This document shows positions 33,380 to 45,010 of a stretch of DNA of 64,000 nt, one piece after another. The notes under the pieces were generated by a model that saw only the letters and a program-made list of their open reading frames with translations, had not been told where the DNA came from and ran no database searches. How positions within the stretch are numbered: the first letter of the stretch is position 1; the number at the start of each line of letters is the position of its first letter. This DNA is from Bagarius yarrelli (lineage: Eukaryota; Chordata; Actinopteri; Siluriformes; Sisoridae), in contig VCAZ01000008.1 of the NCBI GenBank assembly GCA_005784505.1, positions 7,644,763 to 7,708,762 on the forward strand, read 5' to 3'. The position numbers and the translations under genes were made by a program.

Positions 33380-35200
33380 TTAAAATTATTATTATAAATG
33401 TATTTTAACTTGACAATTTACACACAATTTTTTTATTATTATTATTCATCACTTTATTATTTAGTATTATTCCTTTATTTTTTTTTGAGACATTGATAAA
33501 ACAATTCACTCATTCACTAAACTTTTGTCACATGACACAATCACACAAACTTTGTGACTTCTTATTAGTACCCTTCCCAGGTTTATTTTACACCCATACC
33601 CACCCACACACATTGTCCAGTGTTTAATAGTATAAACTTAGTAGATAATACACTGCAGAATTTTCCGTATACCACTAGAATTCTGATACTAGTTTGTAAT
33701 TAATTGATTCACAATCTTTACATGCCGGACACACACTTCTGCTGCTCTCTGTAGCGATCTGGTTCCCTTCAAGCGTGAAATTGCTCTTCAGTGTGCTTTG
33801 TAACGTCTAAAGCAGACCTGTTGTCCAACTGAGCAGATTTGCTCTTTAGGCAGCTGCTGCAGCCTGTGGAAGATTACTTTTGACTCGAAACTATACTAAA
33901 ATAGTTTGCATGCATTAAACTTAATTTGTTATGGAGGAAAACTTAAGTCGGTCCTTTTTAGTCATTTCTTTTCCAGTTCTAATTTGCAGGTATGTATTTG
34001 CTGGTAGCTCAGATTGATGAGAGGTTCAATTTGGAGTTTGAGATTTGTGCTTTGAAGAGCAGGACATGGCCACTAACAAGGCCATGATCAAAGTCTAAAG
34101 ACAGACATTCAGTTGATAGAAATGAAGCAGACAGATACATGCATACATCTTAAGTCAGTCCAGGGTTCGATACAGATAAAAGGCATTCGTCTTAGTGAAG
34201 CAATTTCTAACAATGTTTAACTAACATATTTTTAAATATGGAGTATTAATTGTTTGGTGTGTATTCTGAAATTTAATGAGTCCACTTCAATTGAAAGACC
34301 ATTAATTCAAAAACCCACTTGTCCTTTTTTTTATGAAAATCCTTTCATCCAAAGCTTGTTTCACCATCCTGATTAGTTGTAAATGACCAATTAAAAAAAA
34401 AAAAAAACTTGTTAAACCTTGTTAAACCTGACCTATTAAATATATTCCAACGAACAAAAAACCAATAAGATGACCATTTGAAATATAAATGACAGGGCAT
34501 AAATACAAAAACAAAACAAATACACAATATTTTATTATAAAAAGTAATTGTATAGATCATAAAACAAGTGCAAAGACATAATTAAATAGCCTTACGGTTC
34601 CATAAAATCAATCAGCTAAGTTAATTAGTTATGTGATGATGTCATGAAATTTTTTTATATGCAATGTCATCGATTTAATTAACCAAACAATTGTATAAAT
34701 TTGTGCAGCCTATTCGATTGTAATATTTGTAAAATAAATACCTGTAAACCTTTTTCTGTTTTTTGGAATTTATGTATTTTTTACCTTTTTAAAGGTATTT
34801 CGATGCCCAACTATCAACGTTGTTTTTGTACTACTGTATTAATTATTTATTATTTATCTTAAATAATTAAGTACCTTTATTCACTAAGAAAATCAATTAT
34901 TAAAATAAAATGCTCTTTTTAATAAAAAAATACACAGGTTTGTTAAAAGACTCACATAGTAAAGTGTTAAATGATCAGGATAGCTTTTTCACCAACAAAA
35001 AAAAAGTGAGAAAATACATCCAAATTTTCGATTTATATTATAAAATACTGTTTCAGTTGATATCACATCAAAGTATTTAACAAGTATAACTGCTGAGGTT
35101 TCTAACATTTAATATCATATCCTAGGTTCTTATCACTGACCTAGACTTACCGTAAACCTAATCTCATCACCGAGATTAAACACAGCTATTAAAATCAAAT
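33380..35200. other. AT-rich intergenic sequence
   Basis: No gene or named repeat was recognised over this long stretch. Poly-A/T runs are common. 33720-33900 is somewhat more complex. Confidence 0.4.
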
Positions 35201-35209
35201 CCACTAGTG

Positions 35210-35405
35210 TATACTTGAGGATAATCTGGATTTTCATCAGTGTGGGAGTTTTCTATTGTCATCCAGCTCTCAATGGGATTTCAGACCTTTAATAAGGGAA
35301 TGAGCGGCTTGTTCCACCTGGTTCAGAGGAGATGAGATTAATGCAAATCTATTCCTTTAGGGCTTTAATAAGTCAATCTTAGCTATATTTATACAATGAA
35401 TTGAG
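35210..35405. promoter_or_regulatory. candidate conserved noncoding element
   Basis: Repeat-free: CAGACCTTTAATAAGGGAAT, GAGATTAATGCAAATCTATT (an octamer-type ATGCAAAT) and GGGCTTTAATAAGTC. Inferred from texture. Confidence 0.3.
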
Positions 35406-35589
35406 AAATAAAGGTCAGGGATTAGTGCAGAAACATTGAGAAGGTCAAAGATGGGAACACACAAAATGAAATCTACCATAGAAGCTAAAATGGAATGGAA
35501 TACTGACATAATGTAATCAGAAATCAACAAAAGCCATTGTTTGTCATGGTGTTTACATAAAGAAAAAAGCTTTTATACTAGTATTATTA

Positions 35590-35830
35590 CGGTAACACCA
35601 GACTCCTTACCCAATCCTTCCACCACTCAACAATCACCAGAGTACTAATTAATCACACTGGAGTCCTTAGCTCCTGACCCGGTGGATCCTCTCCTGCACT
35701 GTTACGTTCTCTGGTACCAGTATAATCCTGCTAAGTCTTCAGTATCTTTCCTCTCACTGGATTCCTAATAAATGCAGCCGTCTAGGATTTACCAACATGT
35801 GTCTGAAAATAAATGCATGTATAATGTTGC
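35590..35830 (+). mobile_element. possible LTR fragment
   Basis: A pyrimidine-rich segment (CAGACTCCTTACCCAATCCT, GTCCTTAGCTCCTGACC, CACTGTTACGTTCTCTGGTA) ends in CCTAATAAATGCAGCC, an AATAAA-type signal with a short tail, as at an LTR R/U5 end. No termini or coding part were found. Confidence 0.3.
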
Positions 35831-35880
35831 CATAGAAAAAAAAAACACAATTAAAATTTGACATGCAGAAATTGTAACAG

Positions 35881-36340
35881 GATGGCCGCGTCCAAAATCG
35901 CATACTTCCATACTATATAGTAGAGTATGTGAGATAAGTAGTATGTCTGAATCCTTAGTATGGCAAATAACAGCATAACCTACTTTTCCCAGACGGTGAT
36001 GATACGATGTACACTTTTTTTCCTAAAAGGTCACAGAAGAGAAAAGACTCTCAGCACTTTTCAATTGCTTTAAGTAGTAAACTTTGTTTCTTGTAGTTAA
36101 ATTGCACTCGTTTAACACCATTCAATCTAAACATTCTACAACTTTAAATTCACGCTGCTGTGACATTGTATGTCACATGTCAGGCTCAAATAGCAGATGT
36201 GGTATGTCTGAATTTCATCCATACTACCAGTAATCATACTGTAAGAATGTGATTTTTTTAGAGATTTTTTTATTTGCTGGGAGTTGGAGATCATAGTGGC
36301 CATGTTTGGTGCTTGTGAATTACCAGAAGCGAAGGAGATG
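35881..36340. mobile_element. nonautonomous DNA element, ATCGCATACT type
   Basis: Begins GGATGGCCGCGTCCAAAATC, GCATACTTCCATACTATATA, AGTAGTATGTCTGAATCC, and later has AGTATGTCTGAATTTCATCC in a similar motif order. This family is common in teleosts. Another fragment flanks the SINE at 6348. Termini not resolved. Confidence 0.5.
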
Positions 36341-36344
36341 CATT

Positions 36345-36785
36345 GTGACACTAAGAAAAAATCTGGATGTAGCCTTCAAATCCAGTTTACCCTCATTTTT
36401 AAGGTTACAGCTTAAATTAAATGAGTAAAAGTGAAATATCTAGAATAACTGACTAGTTTCAGTTTTTGCCATCTCCTAGGCTCAGCACAGATGATAACAG
36501 TGATCTATGACATTTAATCTCATTTCATAGAATTTCATCACTGACTCGGGCCTACCTTAATGAGTGAAACTGTTGCAAAACATTGGTAGAAATTGAGCAT
36601 AATATTCAGTATTACAGAGTATTTTTTATCTATTAAAAATCTGATGCAAGTGTAACACACATATTAACTGTTAGCTTTAAGCCAATGTAGCCGCTTAAAG
36701 ATTTTTTTCTAAAAGTTCTACAGAGGGCAAGAAAAAGTTACCCTTTGCCTATTTTTTTAAATTGGAGGTAGCAGAGCTGTTCTCT
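36345..36785. other. intergenic sequence, nothing recognised
   Basis: Unique, AT-rich. Confidence 0.4.
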
Positions 36786-36787
36786 TT

Positions 36788-36982
36788 GGAAGTGGTGGCT
36801 CATGGTTAAGGTGTTGGACTGCCAACCCGAAGATTGTGGGTTCGATTCCCAGCTTCACTAAACCACCACTGCTGGGTCCCAGAGCAAGGCCCTTAACCTC
36901 CAATTGCTCAGATGTATAAAAGAGATAAATGTAAGTCGCTCTGGATAAGGGCGTCTGCCAAATGCTGTAAATGTAAATGTAA
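36788..36982 (+). repeat. SINE family 1, best-preserved copy
   Basis: Full order: AAGTGGTGGCTCATGGTTAA with GGTGTTGGACTGCC (A-box), GTGGGTTCGATTCCCAGC (canonical B-box), CACTGCTGGGTCCCAGAGCA, GTAAGTCGCTCTGGATAAGG, GCGTCTGCCAAATGCTGTAA and an AATGTA-type tail. Confidence 0.9.
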
Positions 36983-37019
36983 GTAATGTGGTTGAACAAT
37001 ATTAGGAACGTGCACAAAG

Positions 37020-37262
37020 TCAAGTAACCTTGATTTATTTACAGTAGCACTTATTAACAATAGAGATTGTGTCAAAGCAGCCTAACAGAATTAAATGAAA
37101 AAAAGACAATACAGTGAAAACTCACTTAAACACTCAGTTCAGTTTAACTCGTATCTGTAAATTAAGAGTCACCAACTGAACAAGCCAGAGGCGACAGCGG
37201 CAAGAAACCAAAACTCCAAAGTTTTGGCTGTCTAGGAGAAAAGGTCATCACTGGGAAACATA
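37020..37262 (-). repeat. dispersed teleost repeat D (minus strand)
   Basis: GTGTCAAAGCAGCCTAACAG, TCTGTAAATTAAGAGTCACC, GCCAGAGGCGACAGCGGCAA, GAAACCAAAACTCC and AGGTCATCACTGGGAAAC match 21725-22060 and the complement of 27240-27730. Confidence 0.7.
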
Positions 37263-37265
37263 ATA

Positions 37266-37552
37266 TTAGACGGTTCGGGGACAAAGTCCAAGAGGACAGA
37301 TTGAAATGGTCTGGACATGTGCAGAGGAGGGATAGTGGAAATATTGGTGGGAGGATGTTGGAAATGGAGCTGGAGGCAGAAGGCAAAGAGGAAGGCCAAA
37401 GAGGAGCTCTATGGATGTGATAAATGAGGACATTAACTTAGTGGGTGTGAGTGAAGAGGATGTAGAGGATAGGGTTAGGAGGAGGCAGATGATTCGCTGT
37501 GACTGCCCCTAAAAGAAAACAGCTGAAAAGTAGTAGAAGAAGAAGCTACATC
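37266..37552 (+). pseudogene. RTE-type LINE, 3' end
   Basis: Across frames the translation gives RRFGDKVQEDRLKWSGHVQR, RDSGNIGGRMLEMEL and the closing gap before TGACTGCCCCTAAAAG. This is the same LINE tail as at 13246-13702 but in the opposite orientation. Frameshifts and stops are present. It abuts a repeat D copy. Confidence 0.82.
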
Positions 37553-37657
37553 TTTTCTGCTGCTGAATGCCTTGCATGCTTGCATCTTTAGCATTTTTCT
37601 ACTATTGCACAGAACTGTGTGTTAGCCAGTGATACACTGTTTAGTACTATTGTAATG

Positions 37658-37856
37658 GGACGTGGTAGTGGTAGATAATTGATGTGTTAAACTTATAATC
37701 TAAAAATCATAAGTTAAATTTCCAATACCACCAAACTGCCACTGCTGGGCCCCTGAGATAGGCCCTTAACCCTTAGCTGCTTAAAAAATAAGATAAATGT
37801 AGGTCGCTCTGGATAAGGATCTACCTTATCTACCAAATGCCATAAATGTAATTTAC
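37658..37856 (+). repeat. SINE family 1, diverged
   Basis: CACTGCTGGGCCCCTGAGAT, GGCCCTTAACCCTTAGCTGC, GTAGGTCGCTCTGGATAAGG, CCAAATGCCATAAATGTAAT. The head is decayed and the GGATAAGG part of the tail is followed by a short duplication (TACCTTATCTACC). Confidence 0.75.
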
Positions 37857-37859
37857 CGC

Positions 37860-38315
37860 TTAAGATCCACAGTTCCGCTCTCTTTGCACACTCATTATAG
37901 TGTAGATGATCTTGTGTTGTTCTATGAAGTTGTGTTTGTTTAGTTTTGCTGTTTACTGCACTAGTTGTTGACAATTAAATCTACTTAACCGATTGCTTGC
38001 TTTGTTTTCAGTTGTTTCCATTAAAAGCTAGAAAAAAAACACACCCCTAGTGTTCAAACTAGGTATAACATCATAAACATCAATAAACCCATTACGAGAG
38101 GAAATAATGTGATGGAGAAAGTAAATTTGTAATATAGCTTTTACTATTATTTTGCTTTCAACTCATTTACCCTTTATGTACTAATGAGACTTGTTTGTTT
38201 ATGTCCAAACAGACATTATCTCTTCACTCACGTCTTCGCTCCGTTCTTGTCTTACATGCATTTAACATGGCTTGCATGTATGACTTAACATCTTTTCCTA
38301 GAATTTCCATGCCTG
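37860..38315. other. intergenic sequence, nothing recognised
   Basis: No gene or family repeat was seen. Confidence 0.4.
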
Positions 38316-38319
38316 CCAG

Positions 38320-38525
38320 CATGTGATTAAGGAAACCAGGCCTAAATTGCCTTGCAGTCTTCTCTCCATGAAGGGCGCACTGAACACAGCGTATACACAC
38401 ACTGCCATGATGTCAGACTTGTAATGTAATTACAAACCCATCTGTCTCTCATTGCTTGACAAGCACAAAATGTCCAATTATGGTTTCATTTAAATTCTAA
38501 TTAGTTCGGCCCAATTTCACAGGCT
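38320..38525. promoter_or_regulatory. candidate conserved noncoding element
   Basis: Repeat-free: GTAATGTAATTACAAACCC, AAATGTCCAATTATGG, CTAATTAGTTCGGCCCAA. Dense TAAT/ATTA cores, next to a GT microsatellite. Inferred from texture. Confidence 0.32.
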
Positions 38526-38528
38526 CCG

Positions 38529-38529
<1 letters not shown>

Positions 38530-38566
<37 letters not shown>

Positions 38567-38593
38567 ATGTGGTGTGTGTGTGTGTGTGTGTGT
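38530..38593. repeat. (GT)n microsatellite
   Basis: GT run with a GCATGTG interruption. Confidence 0.95.
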
Positions 38594-38769
38594 AAGAGTT
38601 GGTAGAGTGATATTGGTTGTTGCTATAGGTTAGATAATACAAACATGATGTGTCGGTGGACAAGAAAGGTTTGTACAGCTTTACTGAATGATTATTCTTG
38701 GGGTTGACCTCAAGTCCAGGTGATTAGAACTGTGTTAGAATTTTACAGACACTTTTACAGAAATGTATC

Positions 38770-39110
38770 TAATATTTTAACGGAATTTAATTCAACAATA
38801 GACAATGTCTCAAAGCAGCTTTACACAGATAGAGTAAGGATGAAAAAGTGCAAGTTTGTTCTGTATGATCAAGCAAGGAAAAACTCCCTGAGATAAAGTA
38901 GCAAGAAACCTTGACAAGAACCAGACTCGAGAGGGAACCCGTCCTCATCTGGGTCAAAACCGAATGTCTGTTAATTACAACTTATAGTAATGGGGATCAA
39001 ACACAATGTAAACTGTAGCCTTGGGTTATTGAAGCAAAGTGAGTCCCAATCCATCCTCAAACGTCCTCGAATTTAAAACTGGTCACTGGTACCTCAGGGG
39101 CAATTTAACC
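38770..39110 (-). repeat. dispersed teleost repeat D family, 3' end (minus strand)
   Basis: CAATAGACAATGTCTCAAAG, CAGCTTTACACAGA, GGAAAAACTCCCTGAG, GAAACCTTGACAAGAACCAG, GGAACCCGTCCTCATCTGGG. This is the reverse complement of the order at 50030-50235. Confidence 0.72.
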
Positions 39111-39115
39111 CTCCC

Positions 39116-39117
<2 letters not shown>

Positions 39118-39170
<53 letters not shown>
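39118..39170. repeat. (GA)n microsatellite
   Basis: GA run of about 53 bases. Confidence 0.95.
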
Positions 39171-39171
<1 letters not shown>

Positions 39172-39195
39172 AAGAAAAAGAGAAAGAGAAAAAAC

Positions 39196-39257
39196 CCCCG
39201 GAGTAAACCTGCTGCTGTGAGGCAACAGTGCTAACCACTAAGCCACCGTGCTGCCCC
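39196..39257 (-). repeat. SINE family 3, head fragment
   Basis: CTGTGAGGCAACAGTGCTAA, CCACTAAGCCACCGTGCTGC: the minus-strand tRNA-like head of the family seen at 53562. Confidence 0.75.
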
Positions 39258-39584
39258 CTAAAATTGTATCATACATAATATTTTTGTTATATTTGACAAA
39301 AAGAAGCATGGCATACTAAACTCCCACGATATATTTTCTTATATCACATAACTAAAATCTGAATATAACCGCATGCTATAATTGTGTGTTACGTTTTTAA
39401 TTAGTTTGTTTATTCTTGCTTTCACATGTGTGTGTGTGTGTTCGGATGCAAATTAGAGCTCATAATCAAGTAAATATTGTCATCATAGGAACACCAGGGA
39501 AGCTCCTTAATAGATAATAGCTGTTGATTTCCCTCCCTTTCCACTTTTCTGTCTCTCTTTCTGTCTAGTTGAGCACGTGTGGCT

Positions 39585-39721
39585 AAATAAAGAGAGTAGA
39601 AGAAGTGTTGTGTGTATGCAGGCCTCAGACACTGTTTGGGCCATGATTAGTCTCTAATCAGACAAGAACAAACTGATTATTAGCTTGACGCTACTTGACG
39701 GTCTTCAGGGAATCTTTAGTG

Positions 39722-39752
<31 letters not shown>

Positions 39753-39905
39753 TTTTCGATCACTCTCTTTTTTCATGTCACCTCCTCTTAATCATTGGAG
39801 CAACATTCCCTCCTGATTGCACCCTGAGTCTGATTGCTGCAGTCTGCCATCTGCACTGACTCACAAATGTCACCTTTAAACCTGCATTACCTTAAACTCA
39901 TCTGT
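39585..39905. promoter_or_regulatory. candidate conserved noncoding element, interrupted by (CT)n
   Basis: Repeat-free flanks around a CT run (39727-39750): CCATGATTAGTCTCTAATCA, ACTGATTATTAGCTTGACGC, CCCTGAGTCTGATTGCTGCA. Inferred from texture. Confidence 0.25.
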
Positions 39906-39909
39906 TCCC

Positions 39910-40589
39910 TCATCGCTAAACAGTTTACGGTGTCATATGTGACGGTAAAACAACAATATTTAATAAGATATTTGTGAAGATGAAATACTATGAGAAAACT
40001 ACCCATATGAAAAATTACTAGCTTATTGTAGAGTAACTTTACTACAGAACATGTAGTAACATTTACTGTGGTAAATACTGCAGTGTTTTAAAAACTTACT
40101 GTAATAAATAAATTACAATGATGTGGTAATTTGTTGTGGTAATTTTACTACACTTATAGTTATAGGAACCGTATGTATATTAACACACACAAATCTCTTA
40201 CATTAATAAAACCAAACAATATGTTAACAAACCGTTCAATTTTTTTATTGCTTATTTTTAATTAAAAAATATTCAGCTACATTGTTTAACTTTTGCCGAA
40301 TCAGTGATCTGACATTGCTGTCCATTAGAAATGAGAATCTGGTCTTTCACACTGATACATACTGTCCCACATTAGTAAACCCAAAAGTTTCCCATAGAAC
40401 AACCCTTTAAAATATTTTTGATTAGTTCACTACAGTTTATGACGTATACATTAACCCAGTGTACCTCTATCAATATCTGTATATACACATATCCACATGG
40501 TATTCATGTGCATATACTTTTTCTAGTGTATGTATATTCATATCCTATAATTTTATAATAAATTTTTATATATTATATATTATAATTTT
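39910..40589. other. AT-rich intergenic sequence
   Basis: No repeat or gene was recognised. Confidence 0.4.
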
Positions 40590-40779
40590 TACATTTACTG
40601 CATTTGACAGACGCCCTTATCCAGAGCGACTTACATTTATCTCTTATATACAACTGAGCATTTGTGGGTTAAGGGCCTTGCTCAGAGGCCCAGCAGTGGC
40701 AATCGGGATTGGGAATTGAACCCTGATCTTCTAATTAGCAGTCCAACACTTACAGTAACCACTGCGCTACTACTTCCCA
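40590..40779 (-). repeat. SINE family 1, full length
   Basis: ACATTTACTGCATTTGACAG, CCCTTATCCAGAGCGACTTA, GGGTTAAGGGCCTTGCTCAG, GGGAATTGAACCCTGATCTT, ACTGCGCTACTACTTCCC. A complete minus-strand copy. Confidence 0.88.
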
Positions 40780-40789
40780 TAAGTTCCAT

Positions 40790-41570
40790 AGCCAATACTA
40801 AAGTATACAACGGTATTTTTTATATTAATTAATATGAAAAAGAGAAAAAAAGAGCTACATCGTGCAACTGAGCTACATCAAATGCAACCTGAGCGTGTGT
40901 AGATGATCTACATCACACAGCCGAGTAGTAAAAAAAAGCAGCGGTCAAACAGTAGGTCAGGAAGAAGATGGATCTGCAGCCATCGATCCACTCCGCATCA
41001 GAGGTTGTATTTTGCTGAGAGCCTTGCAGTACGGTTGCATGTCTTGCGCAGCGTCCGGTGATTTATCAAGCCTTTGCAGGCTGCCAGTTGCTGTGGTGAT
41101 TAATTACTTGCAGTGACCATGCAGCGCACATGAAAGTGTACGGCACGACACAAGCAAGCGATGCACAGACACGATAGACGAATTTATCACACACAAATGA
41201 CGACAGCGTACAAATGTCCAATATTTTTGGACAAATGTCCAGCTGCATCAAGTAAGAGAAATCAGTTAATAATAAGTTAATGGCCTAAAACAGAATAATC
41301 CGTCTGTTCGTGAATGAATATGGACCCAGTCAGTAGCAGGTTCTGTGCAAGTTTTCATTGAACTATCTTTTAAATAAGAACTACGATTAAGGAAATTTCA
41401 TTTTTTTTCCTATAGAATAAGTGAATACAACTTTTAACTTAATTTGTATTGTTTATGTTTTACTTTCAATCTATGAATTAGTTATTTATTAGACGACGTC
41501 GTAAAATCGTTAAAAATGGCTATTTTTTTTTTTGTCTCCTCATGATTGTCAACTGGAAATTATTGTTCGA
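40790..41570. other. intergenic sequence, nothing recognised
   Basis: Two phrases GAGCTACATC(G/A) near 40851 and 40871 form a short local repeat. 40960-41240 is moderately complex and repeat-free. No gene. Confidence 0.4.
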
Positions 41571-41574
41571 GTTT

Positions 41575-42060
41575 ATTTGTCACATGTACAGAAATCATAT
41601 AGACAATAGACATCATCTCAAAGCGTCTCAAAGCAGCTTTAGGGGCAGTGGTGGCTCAAATGTTTAAGGTGCTGATCTGAAGACCAGAAACACCTGGGTT
41701 TAAGCCCCACCACCGGCAAGTCAACCACTGTTGGGTCCTTGAGCAAGATCCTTAACCCTTCCTGCTCCAGGGGCTCTGTATCATAGCTGACCCTGCGCTC
41801 TGACCCCCAACTTACTAAGCTGGGAAATGTAAAAAATGCATTTCATTGGCTCTGTACACGTACCTTGCACAGTGAAGTTGAATATTTTTATTTATTTATA
41901 CTTTACAAAAAAAAACTGATGTTAAATTTAAAAATACACTTTTTAGGATGAAATTTTTTTTTATCCCTAATAAGCAATAAAAAAGAAAAGTGGCAAGTAA
42001 AAACTCCCTGAGATGATATTTGAAAGAAACCTTAAGAGAAACCCATCCTCATCCGAGTGT
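41575..42060 (-). repeat. dispersed repeat D family, split by a SINE
   Basis: The left part GACAATAGACATCATCTCAA, AGCAGCTTTA and the right part ACTTTACA, AAACTCCCTGAGATGATATT, GAAACCTTAAGAGAAACCCA, CATCCTCATCC are the two halves of the unit seen intact at 38770. They are separated by the SINE at 41643-41888. Confidence 0.75.
41643..41888 (+). repeat. tRNA-derived SINE, family 2
   Basis: Head GTGGCTCAAATGTTTAAGG (A-box) and CTGGGTTTAAGCCCCACCA (B-box), spacer CCTTCCTGCTCCAGGGGCTC, tail AAATGCATTTCATTGGCTC and GTACCTTGCACAGTGAAGTT. It sits inside repeat D; CTTTA occurs at both junctions and may be the target duplication. Confidence 0.82.
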
Positions 42061-42229
42061 CAGTGAAGCATGTAAAGTCTTGTGTATTTACTGTATGTCT
42101 ACATCCACACAGAAATGTGTCCAGAAGCTTTTAGCAATTGTTAAATCAGCAAAGTTCTAAGTTTACCACAGGTTCTAATTCTAATTTCCTTTTGTCAAAG
42201 CTATTAATTGTCCAATAAGCCCGAGCACA

Positions 42230-43043
42230 AGACTCACCGCTGCAGCCCAGAATCATCACTTGTTTATCCTTAGCAGCAGTAAGCACTTCCAACATGATGA
42301 CACTCCAAGCAGAAGTACAGCATGACTTTGATCGGTATGGATCAGTAAATTCCTAAGACATGGCCAGGAAGCAGTGGGAGGACAGAAGCATGTGAGAAAA
42401 CCACTGATCGGTGTGGCTAATCAGAAAAAGGGCTTTAATTTGCTAGGGAGTCTAAAGATTTGACTCTGGCGCAATGGAAGAAGGTCATGTGGTTTGAAGA
42501 GTCCAGATTTCAGAGTGATGGGAGCATGAGGGTAATGTGATGAAGTGATGCAACCATCATACCTAGTGCCTACTGTACAAATCTGTAGGGGCAGTGCTAT
42601 GATCTGGGGTTGTTGCAGTTGGTCAGATCTAAGTTCGACAACGTTTTGCACCCAACGATTAAGGTCTGCTGACCACCTGAATATTTTAAATGACCAGTTT
42701 ATTTCAATAATGGATTTTCTTCTTCCCTGATGACACGGGTATATTCCAAGATGACAATGCCAGGATTCATCAGGTTCAAATTGTGAAATAGTGCTTTAAG
42801 GATCATAAGACATAATTTTCACACATGGATTGGCCACCACAGAGTCTAGACATTAACCCCATTGAGAATCTTTGGGATGTGCTGGAGAGGACTTTCCCAT
42901 CATCGATTACAGATCTTGGTGAAAAATTAATGGACGGAAATAAATGTTGTGATATTGCACATGGCGAATGTGTGCTGTATTCAAAGCCCAAGGTGGTCTA
43001 ATAAAACATTAGTTTGTGTGACTTTTATTTTGGACTGGCAGTG
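42230..43043 (+). pseudogene. second Tc1-like transposon, 5' truncated
   Basis: The three frames together show KKVMWFEESRFQSDG, a FQDDNARIHQ-like segment (second Asp) and PPQSLDINPIENLWDVLE (third catalytic residue, Glu). These are the Tc1 DD34E blocks in order. The 3' terminus is GGACTGGCAGTG followed by TA at 43044. No left terminal repeat was found. Frameshifts and stops make it inactive. It is a different subfamily from 3299-4101. Confidence 0.85.
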
Positions 43044-43049
43044 TATGTT

Positions 43050-43565
43050 AAGCATAAATATAGTCGACTGATTTTGGTAAAAGGTTATTTTCAAGAAATG
43101 TAGAGTTATATATGTGTAATTTATCGAAAATATTTGACCTGGTCCCAACTGTTACTACCAGAGGACAACAGAAACTGAGAAAGAAATGCAAATAAATGCA
43201 TAATGCATTTAGAAGTAAAAAATAAAAAAAAACAAAAAACTACATACTGTATAAACTTGTTAGAAACAAAGTCAAACTAAAAATATGTGCACAAGGTATT
43301 TATACTGTATATGCACTCATTTATCAATTTTTTACAATAGTCAAAAAATGTTTGTCTAATAAAAAGTTGACTCAATAATTTAACACCAGTTTTTATAGTA
43401 GGTTGTATTTCATGTCTGATCTATTAAACAGCGTTCATATCCTCTTTACTTTCTGAGGGCAAAACATGTTTACTTTTAATAAGAAATCATTTGACTATTT
43501 TTTTAAGTTAAGATGTTTGACTATTTACATACAGAAAGAGTCAGAGTTCCAGACCAAAAGTTAAA
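43050..43565. other. AT-rich intergenic sequence
   Basis: No gene or family repeat was seen. Confidence 0.4.
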
Positions 43566-43569
43566 ACCC

Positions 43570-43800
43570 AGATCATTAAAATTTGCCCCACAGGAGGAGG
43601 CTTGACATGCTCCATTTTCTAATTAAAGAGATGGATCACGAAAATGAAATCTCATACTTGTAAAGGTTAGATTCCACTCTTTGTTTGGCAGCGAGATGAA
43701 AGGAGAGACTAGATCCCAAAGTGCTCTTTTATTACTGAGCAGCCTGATTCACAAACGAGTCGAGACGAGATTTTCCCCAAGCTAATATTCTCCCACTCAT
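43570..43800. promoter_or_regulatory. candidate conserved noncoding element
   Basis: Repeat-free: CCATTTTCTAATTAAAGAGA, CTTTGTTTGGCAGCGAGATG, TTATTACTGAGCAGCCTGAT. Inferred from texture. Confidence 0.28.
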
Positions 43801-44192
43801 AATGTAAAAAGTATTTTAATTATTGATAGAGATAACTATGCAGTTCGGCGAGCAACACTTTTCTCAGGTTTGATCATTCGCAAACAAAATGGATGACGAT
43901 GTAGATGATGTACTTTTATTGTTAAATCAACTTCAAACAGGTGATAAGCACTACATGACTCACTAACACTTTTAACGTGAAAAGAAAGCACAAAGATTGA
44001 ATAGTATTTCCAAGATTTTACGCATTTACAATTAGTTTACCACAAGCACAAACAACTGCAATCAACATTATTATTTAACCTGAACATCATATACGTTATG
44101 TACAATAGTTTGTGGACACACAGCCAGGATACCCATAACCATTACCTGACACACCATTTTGAAACAAATGAAACTAATCTTTATCTTGATAG

Positions 44193-44366
44193 CACAGTGC
44201 TTAAGGTGTTGGACTGATAATTGGAAGCTCGCGGTTCAATTCCCAGAACCACCGATTTACCACTGCTAGGCCCCTGATCAAGGTCTTTTACCCCCAATTT
44301 AATCAGTTGTACAAAAGATCTAAATGTCAGTAGTTCTGGATGAGGACGTCTGTGTAAATGTAAGAT
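44193..44366 (+). repeat. SINE family 1, diverged
   Basis: GTGCTTAAGGTGTTGGACTG, GCGGTTCAATTCCCAGAACC, CACTGCTAGGCCCCTGATCA, GTTCTGGATGAGGACGTCTG. Confidence 0.8.
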
Positions 44367-44560
44367 TAGCATGTCTTTATTACAGAATTATCTTTTTTCT
44401 ATTCATTACTAAATATTTTTTTTTATTATGGTATGTAATATGTTGATTTATTTTCAGTGCCAGTCCATCCATTGTGGACACCTATTTAATTTATATCATA
44501 ATTTATTATGTATATTTTCCATCATGAAATAAAACCGTATGTATATATGCACACACAGTA

Positions 44561-44632
<72 letters not shown>
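44561..44632. repeat. (TATC)n microsatellite
   Basis: About eighteen TATC units, the complement of the GATA arrays at 31981 and 33338. Confidence 0.96.
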
Positions 44633-44764
44633 ATTGTGTTTTCTTTTTTTTCCTAAACTGGCTGGCATTAAATCTGCATTTCTCACTTCATTACTTCTGA
44701 GAATTAAATCAGTGACTTGTCAGTGTCAGCCTATTAATGGAAATGCATTTATTTTGGCTGAAAA

Positions 44765-45010
44765 TTTCCCATCATTTGATTAATTGTATTTGCGCTATTC
44801 GGAGAGGAAATGAGGCACAGGAAGTGGGTTTATGAAAGGAGGGCCCCAGAGCATGTTGGGCTCTTAGAGATGTCAGTGGACCTTAGGCAAAGGCAGAGCA
44901 GCCTGGTGCATTCTTTTAAAACACCAGAGATTAAAACACATTAGGCTCTAAGTAGTAAAGAGATTTCCTGCTGCAGGCAGCCCTCGCTCAATTTTTGTGC
45001 ATAATTAACA
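44765..45010. promoter_or_regulatory. candidate conserved noncoding element
   Basis: Repeat-free: CATTTGATTAATTGTATTTG, GGAGGGCCCCAGAGCATGTT, CTGCTGCAGGCAGCCC, GTGCATAATTAACAC. Inferred from texture. Confidence 0.32.

Noticed and set aside
36788..36870. tRNA gene
   Set aside because: A- and B-boxes are present but no cloverleaf can be closed, and the sequence continues into a SINE body shared by many copies.
44508..44783. 91-codon frame with YLSI repeats
   Set aside because: It is the translation of a TATC microsatellite.
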